A DNA stretch of 9,962 bases, taken from NCBI GenBank assembly GCA_016297165.1, contig JAEDHF010000068.1, positions 1 through 9,962 of the forward strand, given 5' to 3'. The notes beneath the pieces are model-generated. The model made no database searches. It was given only the letters and a program-made list of their open reading frames with translations, and had not been told where the DNA came from. Numbering within the stretch: position 1 is the first letter of the stretch; the number at the start of each line of letters is the position of its first letter. The position numbers were made by a program, and so were the translations under genes. Of this stretch, positions 1 to 4,886 are shown in pieces. The DNA comes from Oscillospiraceae bacterium. GTDB taxonomy: Bacteria; Bacillota; Clostridia; Oscillospirales; Ruminococcaceae.

Positions 1-254
1 TCGATAATGTCGCTCTCCGTCAGAACGCCGTCTGCAATCATCATCTTTTCCTGTTCGGCAAAAGGCGTGTTCCATACAATATCCCTGTGAGCAAACGCCC
101 AATCAAGAACATCTGTGAACTTTGGGTTGAAATCCTTGTGATACGACTTGTTTTTCAGCTCGTCCATATATCTCATAGACCAAGCTGTTATGAACTCGCC
201 CCACTCGACTTCCTCAATGCCTATTGCGCTGAAACCTGTTGTTGGTAAAGCCAT
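1..254 (-). CDS. Unrecognised element-borne protein, N-terminal 84 codons (cut by window edge)
   Basis: An open frame runs leftward from ATG at 252-254 to the window edge without a stop, so only the N-terminus is visible. The start is well supported: an AGAAAGGAG ribosome binding site sits 6 nt upstream and a consensus promoter lies behind it. The protein begins MALPTTGFSAIGIEEVEWGE and continues with a charged, tryptophan-containing, probably soluble stretch. I see no signal peptide or membrane segment. I do not recognise the family. It follows parB on the same strand but has its own promoter in the 107 bp gap, so it can be expressed independently of the partition operon. By position it is probably a cargo or accessory gene of the mobile element. 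Confidence 0.7.
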   Translation of the reverse strand, partial: MALPTTGFSAIGIEEVEWGEFITAWSMRYMDELKNKSYHKDFNPKFTDVLDWAFAHRDIVWNTPFAEQEKMMIADGVLTESDII

Positions 255-294
255 ATTTTGCTCCTTTCTCACAAGTCCTGTTGCCTCTAATCTT

Positions 295-323
295 ATTATA
301 CACCCGAAAAACCGATGTGTCAA
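295..323 (-). promoter_or_regulatory. Consensus sigma-A promoter of the left-edge gene
   Basis: On the minus strand TTGACA (318-323) and TATAAT (295-300) are separated by exactly 17 nt, a perfect match to the housekeeping promoter consensus. Transcription would start near 288, giving a leader of about 35 nt that contains the ribosome binding site of the gene starting at 254. The promoter lies between the parB stop and this gene, so the gene is not simply a fourth member of the rep-parA-parB transcript. Confidence 0.85.
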
Positions 324-333
324 TGAGGTTTTG

Positions 334-347
334 TGCTATAAATAGCA
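334..347. repeat. 14-bp palindrome TGCTATAAATAGCA downstream of parB
   Basis: TGCTAT and ATAGCA form a perfect 6-bp dyad around an AA centre. It lies 15 bp past the parB stop codon and 10 bp upstream of the -35 box at 318-323. No T-run follows on either strand, so it is not an evident terminator. Its placement fits an operator for the adjacent promoter or a ParB-type centromere site. Neither role is shown by the sequence. Confidence 0.4.
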
Positions 348-361
348 TATTACAAGAGAAA

Positions 362-1267
362 TTACAGCTTGTTGGCAAGAGAACGCAGCACCTTGAAATC
401 CTCTCCGTCAGCCATAAGCAGTAAATCGTCCATATATCGGGAGAGGGTTTCGGCTTCGGTTGCGGAAAGAGTGACAGGAATAACGGATTTACTGCCCGTT
501 TCGTCCTCGTCATCTTCGTCCTCATCTTCTTCCTCGTCAGTTTCGGAAGAAACCTTTTCGGCAGAAAGCTCCTGTTTCTGTATCTCTTTAACCTCTTTGT
601 GGGAGATTTTCGGATTTTCGGTTATGATTTCCTGCTGCTTTTCGGGAGCCAGCTTCGCCACCTCGTTGGCGGTAGAGATTGACATATCGCCAGCCTTTAC
701 CGCCTGTTCAACATCGGGAATAGCGTTGTGCTTGATATTATCCAGCTTTCCGACTTGTGCAGGCGAAACATTAAGGGCTTCGGCTATTCTGTCCCTTATT
801 CTGCCCTTGATTGTCTTGCCCTCGGCTTCAAGCTCCTTGAATATCCGTGTAAGCTCCTCATACTCACGCATTGTATCTGCGTCCGAATACTTACGCTGTG
901 TTGCGTTCAACATTATGAGGTCAAGCTCCGTTTCGGTATTCGGCTTTGCACCCTTTATGAAACAGGGGACTTTGCCGTTTCTTCTGCGTCCGTCGGCGAT
1001 AAGGGATTTAAGAGCCGCAAGCCGCCTGTGTCCGCTGATAAGCTCATACTTGCCGCCGTTCTGCTCCGAAACCACCAGCGCCGTCATTAAGCCCTGTCGC
1101 TCAATATCGTCTGCAAGGGCTTCAATCTCCGACATCTCATAGAAATTATTCTTGTTCGGCTCGATAAGGTCAATGTCAATCATCTTAAGGCTATCTATGT
1201 AGCTATCTGCATTAACCGTCTGAATATCTGCCACTATTGCGCTGTCAAGCTGAAATCTTCTGCTCAT
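362..1267 (-). CDS. parB: ParB/Spo0J-family partition protein
   Basis: This 301-residue protein is a ParB-type centromere-binding and CTPase-clamp factor that works with ParA in segregating low-copy DNA. Residues about 28-125 form the ParB/Srx-like nucleotide-binding domain, with the ISGHRRLAALK box at 77-87 (GHRR at 79-82 in place of the commoner GERR). A helix-turn-helix region follows at about 155-185. Residues 242-256 are an almost uninterrupted Asp/Glu run, probably a flexible linker before a short C-terminal helical segment. The ATG at 1265-1267 overlaps the parA stop as ATGA, so the two genes are translationally coupled. With an upstream rep gene the context is plasmid or ICE maintenance, not the chromosomal parAB near the origin. 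The family call is firm. The DNA site it binds is unknown. Confidence 0.9.
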   Translation of the reverse strand: MSRRFQLDSAIVADIQTVNADSYIDSLKMIDIDLIEPNKNNFYEMSEIEALADDIERQGLMTALVVSEQNGGKYELISGHRRLAALKSLIADGRRRNGKVPCFIKGAKPNTETELDLIMLNATQRKYSDADTMREYEELTRIFKELEAEGKTIKGRIRDRIAEALNVSPAQVGKLDNIKHNAIPDVEQAVKAGDMSISTANEVAKLAPEKQQEIITENPKISHKEVKEIQKQELSAEKVSSETDEEEDEDEDDEDETGSKSVIPVTLSATEAETLSRYMDDLLLMADGEDFKVLRSLANKL

Positions 1268-2004
1268 TCTTCTTCAATCCTTTCTGCAATTTCTTCTGCT
1301 AATTCTTCGTAAGCCTCTGCCGCCGCCGTCCATTTCATATATTCCTTTGCCGTCAGCTTGTAGCTGAAAGAGTTTTTGATTACACGGCTGAAAGGAATGG
1401 TGGTATTAAGCACCTTGTTTCCGAGCGTGTGTTTGAGCAGCTCCAAAAGCTCAATATCCGAGGGGTTTTCCTTATCGAACTTGTTCACGATACAGCCGCC
1501 GAACTTTGCATTACAGTTGGCAAGAGCGTTCGTAACAGCGGGAATACCCTGAATTGCGAATGTACCAAGCTCAATCGGAACAAATACGCTGTCTGAAAGC
1601 GTTATAACCTTTTCTGTCAGCTTTGTAAGAGCAGGCGGCAAGTCCAGAACTGCATATTCGTAACTATCGTCGAAATTCATAACCTTGCGAACATTTGCGG
1701 TCTGCACCTCATCGGAAAGCTGCTCAAACTGTGCGGCGATAAGATTAAGAGCAGAGGTCGCTGTTACAATGTCGATGTTCGGATACCGTGTGGAGCTTCT
1801 TGCTACGGTGGGGGAGAAGTTTTTCTTTATCAGAGCTGTTTCAAGCCCTGCTTTCGGCTCTGCGAAAAAGCGGGAGCTGTTCGCCTGTCCGTCAAAGTCA
1901 ATAACCAAAACCTTGCCCGCCATTGAAAGCTCGTTCGCAAGGTTGATTACCGTCGTTGTCTTTCCAACGCCGCCTTTGTGGTTGTAGATTGCTATTGTTT
2001 TCAT
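1264..2004 (-). CDS. parA: ParA/Soj-family partition ATPase
   Basis: This 246-residue deviant-Walker ATPase drives segregation of the element by forming ATP-dependent gradients on the nucleoid. The deviant Walker A motif KGGVGKTT is at 10-17 with the signature lysine K10. The second acidic box reads DFDGQANSS at 36-44, where most relatives have DxDPQ. Walker B is VLDLPP at 119-124 with D121. There is no N-terminal helix-turn-helix extension, so this is a short type Ib-like or Soj-like ParA and probably not its own repressor. A GGAAAGGA ribosome binding site precedes the ATG, and just upstream is a 6-bp hairpin. It lies 39 bp behind the rep gene and overlaps parB by 4 nt, which suggests one rep-parA-parB transcript. 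Confidence 0.93.
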   Translation of the reverse strand: MKTIAIYNHKGGVGKTTTVINLANELSMAGKVLVIDFDGQANSSRFFAEPKAGLETALIKKNFSPTVARSSTRYPNIDIVTATSALNLIAAQFEQLSDEVQTANVRKVMNFDDSYEYAVLDLPPALTKLTEKVITLSDSVFVPIELGTFAIQGIPAVTNALANCNAKFGGCIVNKFDKENPSDIELLELLKHTLGNKVLNTTIPFSRVIKNSFSYKLTAKEYMKWTAAAEAYEELAEEIAERIEEE

Positions 2005-2019
2005 ATATTTTTCCTTTCC

Positions 2020-2035
2020 GTGCTTGTAAAAGCAC
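2020..2035 (-). promoter_or_regulatory. Short hairpin between rep and parA
   Basis: GTGCTT and AAGCAC pair in a 6-bp stem with a four-base loop, directly upstream of the parA ribosome binding site and inside the 39-bp rep-parA gap. No T-run follows, so it is unlikely to terminate transcription. It may modulate parA translation or mRNA processing. It may also be chance. Confidence 0.3.
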
Positions 2036-2043
2036 CCTCAATT

Positions 2044-3138
2044 TTAGCCGTGCATATCGTGATTGACCATAGCTGAAAAGAAACTGCCAATCGTGTATGG
2101 AGCGTTATATAGCGTCGTTATCAGATACGAACGAATATTCCTAATATCACTCGGACACCTGTCCATAGCCATAATGACGTATTCAATGTGACCGCTATCC
2201 AGCTTCAGGAACTGCGATTTGACTACCTCTTGCGGAAAATCCTCGCCGTTTACCCGTATGTAAAACCTGTTTGAACTTACAACGTCAACCATAAGGTGCA
2301 ATATTTCATCTATCCTGTCTTTTCGATTGCGGTTTTGTTCAACAAGACAGTCGTAGTCAATATTTTCCTTAATTAGTTCAAGATACTCGGCTCGCTTTGA
2401 AGAAGAAACAACAGGAGAGGGCTGCGGCATATCTATCCTATCAATCTTATCGGGCGCAGCCTGTTGATTGATTGATTGATGATTATTTACTGATGTTTTA
2501 TTATCTGTTGTTTTATATAAAGAAGAAGGGGCAGTAAAAACTTCAGAACAAGTTTCGCAGTTTCTTTGGAGCAAGTTATTAAGTTCCTTTGGAGCTTGCT
2601 GTTCAGTTTCTTCACTGCAAGGATTTGAGTTTTCGATTTCCTCGATATTTTCAAACGAAGCAGCGTCCTCGGTGAATACGGTTTCTTCTTCCTCGTCGGT
2701 ATAGCTGCTTTCCGAAAGGTCAGACTCATCAGAGTGCTTGCGTTTCTTCTCGTAGGACAAAGCCGCTTCAATCTTTGCAGAACGCATTATTTCTTCACCT
2801 TTTGCAACTAACTTTGCGATAAGTTCAAGGTCATTGATGATACGGAAGCTGCGTCTTGCCGGTAAGCCACGATTTTTGGTTTCGATAAGCCCGAAGCTTT
2901 CAAGGGTCGTTATGCAGCGTTTCTGCCTAAATGCTGAAAACGATGTGCTTTCAAAAAGGTCGGGGATTGTAGAGTAAAACCAACCGTCATCAAGCATATC
3001 GTTCTTTTGATAGTATCTGTACTTTGATAAAAGAGCATTATACACAATAGTTTCACAAGCCCCTAAAATATGAGCTAACGGACGGCAGACCCCCAATGTG
3101 TTTGTGGGGTTGATAATTTCAAATATATCCTTACTCAT
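2044..3138 (-). CDS. Replication initiator-like protein (winged-helix N-terminus, DUF6017-like C-terminus)
   Basis: This 364-residue protein sits where mobile elements of clostridia carry their replication gene, directly upstream of parA-parB. Residues about 20-105 look like a winged-helix DNA-binding domain: a helical stretch around CETIVYNALLSKYRYYQ, then a recognition-helix-like FSAFRQKRCITTLESFGLI, then a wing ending GLPARRSFRI. Residues about 130-245 are a low-complexity, acidic and Ser/Asn/Gln-rich linker. Residues about 248-364 match my memory of the DUF6017 C-terminal domain of plasmid and ICE replication proteins, with EYLELIKENIDYDCL at 251-265, VVKSQFLKLDSGHIEYV at 305-321 and the terminal NAPYTI...VNHDMHG. 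AGGAGG lies 8 nt before the ATG. The initiator role is inferred from domain layout and neighbours. I do not recognise the N-terminal domain as canonical RepA_N. Confidence 0.75.
   Translation of the reverse strand: MSKDIFEIINPTNTLGVCRPLAHILGACETIVYNALLSKYRYYQKNDMLDDGWFYSTIPDLFESTSFSAFRQKRCITTLESFGLIETKNRGLPARRSFRIINDLELIAKLVAKGEEIMRSAKIEAALSYEKKRKHSDESDLSESSYTDEEEETVFTEDAASFENIEEIENSNPCSEETEQQAPKELNNLLQRNCETCSEVFTAPSSLYKTTDNKTSVNNHQSINQQAAPDKIDRIDMPQPSPVVSSSKRAEYLELIKENIDYDCLVEQNRNRKDRIDEILHLMVDVVSSNRFYIRVNGEDFPQEVVKSQFLKLDSGHIEYVIMAMDRCPSDIRNIRSYLITTLYNAPYTIGSFFSAMVNHDMHG
2464..2479. repeat. Four tandem TTGA units in the rep linker
   Basis: Four consecutive TTGA units (CAAT phase on the coding strand) fall in the low-complexity linker of the rep protein, encoding part of NNHQSINQQ. 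Gain or loss of a unit would shift the frame and remove the C-terminal domain. Four units is near the lower limit for slippage, so this may be simple low complexity. Confidence 0.5.
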
Positions 3139-3139
3139 T

Positions 3140-3217
3140 TTAGTGTCCTCCTGTTGGTGTGGTATTGTTATTCTCCTGTATATTAAATTCGGGCATAAAA
3201 AAAGGGCGTACCTCCAT
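3140..3217 (-). CDS. Candidate 25-residue leader peptide of rep
   Basis: A 25-codon frame starts at ATG 3215-3217 and ends with TAA at 3140-3142, one base before the rep ATG. It reads MEVRPFFMPEFNI followed by an Asn/Thr-rich tail. The first ATG straddles the loop and upper stem of the intrinsic terminator at 3197-3231. A second in-frame ATG (3194-3196) comes immediately after the T-run, with the stem's GGAGG 14 nt upstream of it. No good ribosome binding site precedes the first ATG. The overlap with the terminator and the tight stop-start spacing suggest a coupled leader ORF that could couple translation to termination. Chance is possible at this length. Confidence 0.35.
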   Translation of the reverse strand: MEVRPFFMPEFNIQENNNTTPTGGH

Positions 3218-3231
3218 AAAGAAGATACGCC
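3197..3231 (-). terminator. Intrinsic terminator/attenuator in the rep leader
   Basis: Read on the minus strand, GGCGTATCTTC (3231-3221) pairs along all 11 positions with GGAGGTACGCC (3215-3205), with two G-U pairs and a five-base loop. A single C and seven T follow at once (3203-3197). This is a textbook Rho-independent terminator oriented toward rep, 58 bp before its start codon. A strong terminator between a leader and the gene it precedes is the usual architecture of transcription attenuation. A small stand-alone RNA ending here would look the same. Confidence 0.8.
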
Positions 3232-3457
3232 GAATTTGCCTGTTTATTTTTTAGCACACTAAATCAGCAAACAAGCGCAAAGCGTGTATGCTGATTTGGT
3301 ATATTTTGGCTCAAAAAAGCCTGTTTTTTTGTCGTTAATGTAACACCCCCATTTTTTGGCAGTTTTTTACCGAAAAATTCAAAGTGGAAAAAGAATTGAA
3401 AAATTACGGCAAACTCTCGGAAACCTTGATATATAAGGCATTTATCCGTTTGTCGTA

Positions 3458-3466
3458 ATTATACCA
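3458..3466 (-). promoter_or_regulatory. Possible extended -10 promoter for the rep leader
   Basis: On the minus strand TATAAT (3458-3463) is preceded by TGG, an extended -10 element. The -35 position 17 nt upstream reads GAGGCG, a poor match, so recognition would depend on the extended -10. It would start a leader of about 220 nt running into the terminator at 3197-3231. It lies at the edge of the integrase remnant. Confidence 0.4.
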
Positions 3467-3472
3467 TACGGG

Positions 3473-3628
3473 CATAGCCACGCCTCGTTACTTATCGAAA
3501 TGGGTTTCTCACCGCTTTTGATAGCCGAAAGGCTCGGTCACGAAAAAGTTCAGACAACTTTGGATACTTACAGTCACCTGTATCCGAACAAACAAGCAGA
3601 GGTAGCCAAAAAGCTTGACGACATCTGA
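3473..3628 (+). pseudogene. int: Tyrosine recombinase (integrase), C-terminal remnant
   Basis: The plus strand encodes HSHASLLIEMG, then LLIAERLGHEKVQTTLD and TYSHLYPNKQ, ending LDDI and TGA at 3626-3628. This is the last ~50 residues of a phage/ICE tyrosine integrase. The LGH histidine of the catalytic set and the nucleophile tyrosine in TYSHLYP remain. The core-binding domain, the first catalytic arginine, the lysine and the HxxR box are gone. Homology stops abruptly: where HDLRHSHA is expected the frame reads IIPYGHSHA, and an in-frame stop occurs at 3434-3436. It cannot encode an active recombinase. It points at the guaA 3' end, the usual position of an island integrase, so it looks like the broken end of this element or of an earlier occupant. 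Confidence 0.85.
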
Positions 3629-3640
3629 TAATCAAGCGTG

Positions 3641-3684
3641 TTGGCTACAAAAAAAACGCTCAAATGTAGCCATTTTGTAGCCAA
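3641..3684. repeat. TGTAGCCA repeats and 12-bp inverted repeat after the integrase remnant
   Basis: TTGGCTACAAAA (3641-3652) and TTTTGTAGCCAA (3673-3684) are perfect 12-bp inverted copies, and a third copy TGTAGCCA lies between them at 3665-3672. Repeated short sites next to an integrase gene and the insertion point are typical of integrase arm-binding sites at an element end. The hairpin could instead help end integrase transcription. No long T-run follows, so the site explanation seems better. Confidence 0.5.
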
Positions 3685-3690
3685 TGGCAA

Positions 3691-3736
3691 AATAAAACCC
3701 CGAAAATCCGCATAACAAAGGGATTTTCGGGGTTTA
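3691..3736. terminator. Bidirectional intrinsic terminator at the guaA 3' end
   Basis: AAACCCCGAAAATCC (3695-3709) and its exact complement (3721-3735) form a perfect 15-bp stem with an 11-base loop. On the minus strand, after guaA, the stem runs into TTTTATTTT. On the plus strand, after the integrase remnant, it is followed by AAATTTTTATT. It lies 6 bp past the guaA stop codon, so it is primarily the guaA terminator, and it would also block transcription leaving the element. Confidence 0.9.
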
Positions 3737-3741
3737 AATTT

Positions 3742-4722
3742 TTATTCCCACTCGATTGTTCCCACGGGCTTAGGAGTAAGGTCGTAGAGAACTCGGTTTA
3801 TTCCCTCAACCTCAGCGGTGATACGTGCGGTAATGCGCTTAAGTACATCGTAGGGGATTTCCTCGATAGTTGCGCTCATAGCGTCGGTGGTGTTTACTGC
3901 ACGGATAATAGCGGGCCAGCCTTCGTAGCGCTTGCTGTCCTTAACGCCTACGCTCTTTAAGTCGGGAACGGCGATAAAATACTGCCATACCTTTGTGTTA
4001 AGACCGCATTTATCAAATTCCTCACGGAGAATAGCGTCTGCCTCACGGAGAGCGTTAAGACGGTCTCTCGTTATTGCGCCGAGGCATCTTACGCCAAGAC
4101 CGGGTCCGGGGAAGGGCTGGCGCTCTACCATAGAAACGGGGAGGCCGAGAGCCTTACCTACTACACGAACCTCGTCCTTAAAGAGAAGCTTAACGGGCTC
4201 AACAAGCTCAAACTTCATTTCCTCGGGAAGTCCGCCGACGTTGTGGTGAGCCTTTACGCCGTCGCTTTCGAGAATGTCGGGGTAGATAGTACCCTGTGCA
4301 AGGAAGGAGATACCTTCGAGCTTCTTAGCTTCCTCGTCGAATACCTTGATGAATTCGCCGCCGATAATCTTTCTTTTCTTTTCAGGCTCGCTTACTCCCT
4401 TAAGCAGGTCGAGGAAGCGGTCGGTTGCGTCGATGTAGATAAGGTTAGCGTCAAGCTGATTCTTGAAAACTTCGATAACCTGTTCGCTTTCTCCCTTTCT
4501 CATAAGGCCGTGGTTAACGTGAACGCAGACCAGCTGCTTGCCGATTGCCTTAATTAAAAGCGCAGCCACAACGGAGCTGTCAACGCCGCCGGAAAGAGCG
4601 AGAAGAACCTTCTTATCGCCTACCTGAGCCTTAATCTGCTGAACCTGCTCAGCGATAAAAGCGTCAGCCTGTTCCTTGGTGGTGATGCGTGCCATAGAAT
4701 CGGGTCTTTTGTTGTTGTCCAT
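3742..4722 (-). CDS. guaA: GMP synthase, ATP-pyrophosphatase subunit without glutaminase domain
   Basis: The protein activates XMP with ATP and aminates it to GMP, the last step of guanine nucleotide synthesis. From the preferred start it has 326 residues. The PP-loop SGGVDSS is at 44-50, the lid motif QGTIYPDILESD at 143-154, the substrate-binding ERQPFPGPGLG at 200-210, and the C-terminal dimerisation domain ends KPVGTIEWE (most relatives have KPP). The usual bacterial enzyme is about 510 residues and begins with a class I glutaminase domain. That domain is absent here, and the upstream 160 bp is promoter and terminator. The protein therefore resembles the two-subunit GuaAa/GuaAb form. I chose the ATG at 4722 over 4737 because GGAGG overlaps the upstream ATG and sits 8 nt before this one. 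An integrase remnant abuts the 3' end. Confidence 0.93.
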   Translation of the reverse strand: MDNNKRPDSMARITTKEQADAFIAEQVQQIKAQVGDKKVLLALSGGVDSSVVAALLIKAIGKQLVCVHVNHGLMRKGESEQVIEVFKNQLDANLIYIDATDRFLDLLKGVSEPEKKRKIIGGEFIKVFDEEAKKLEGISFLAQGTIYPDILESDGVKAHHNVGGLPEEMKFELVEPVKLLFKDEVRVVGKALGLPVSMVERQPFPGPGLGVRCLGAITRDRLNALREADAILREEFDKCGLNTKVWQYFIAVPDLKSVGVKDSKRYEGWPAIIRAVNTTDAMSATIEEIPYDVLKRITARITAEVEGINRVLYDLTPKPVGTIEWE

Positions 4723-4755
4723 TATTGTGTCCTCCATATATTTTTAAGCATTATT

Positions 4756-4784
4756 ATTATAGCATTTTTCTTTATTGTTTTCAA
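4756..4784 (-). promoter_or_regulatory. Promoter of guaA
   Basis: On the minus strand TTGAAA (4779-4784) and TATAAT (4756-4761) are 17 nt apart, with TGC directly before the -10, an extended element. Transcription would start near 4749, leaving about 27 nt before the ATG at 4722. There is no room for a purine riboswitch, and none is visible. Confidence 0.8.
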
Positions 4785-4834
4785 TACTCTGCTGAAATTT
4801 TCGGAGGTGTTTTTGTGTTTACTCTTATAAGCGG

Positions 4835-4867
4835 ATAAAAATACTGCCCGAAGAAACCCTCGGGCAG
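4835..4867 (-). terminator. Intrinsic terminator of the GH31 gene
   Basis: CTGCCCGA and TCGGGCAG (4844-4851 and 4860-4867) form an 8-bp stem with an eight-base loop, followed on the minus strand by TATTTTTAT. It lies about 20 bp beyond the GH31 stop and separates that gene from the guaA promoter. Confidence 0.88.
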
Positions 4868-4886
4868 CAGCATAATATTAGGTAAA

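Larger units (their letters stand above)
3139..3457 (-). promoter_or_regulatory. Untranslated leader of rep with hairpins
   Basis: This stretch of roughly 320 bp holds no recognisable gene other than the 25-codon leader ORF. On the minus strand it contains a dyad (AAATCAGCA at 3261-3269 with TGCTGATTT at 3289-3297, and a weak inner CGC/GCG pairing). The strong terminator at 3197-3231 follows. The 8-mer AAACAGGC appears twice on the minus strand (3319-3326 and 3238-3245). A-rich and T-rich tracts around 3350-3410 show no coding signal I trust. I found no good TTGACA-type promoter between the terminator and rep, so rep expression probably requires readthrough of the terminator from upstream. 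Confidence 0.45.

Noticed and set aside
482..540. Pyrimidine-rich repeat on the plus strand that resembled a microsatellite or CRISPR-like repeat
   Set aside because: It is the coding sequence of the acidic linker of parB. There are no spaced identical repeats.
369..1142. A 257-codon serine-rich plus-strand frame opposite parB
   Set aside because: It is the antisense shadow of parB. The poly-serine run is the complement of the Asp/Glu tract, and there is no ribosome binding site.
3305..3330. Possible plus-strand terminator GGCT-CAAAAA-AGCC followed by T7
   Set aside because: The stem has only four pairs and no gene upstream on that strand needs it.
3340..3458. A short plus-strand frame reading TEKFKVEKELKNYGKLSE upstream of the integrase stump
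   Set aside because: It looked like the missing integrase part, but it is in a different frame from the stump, has no start with a ribosome binding site and shows no integrase motif.
4738..4843. Purine riboswitch in front of guaA
   Set aside because: The promoter leaves only about 27 nt of leader, which is too short for an aptamer.
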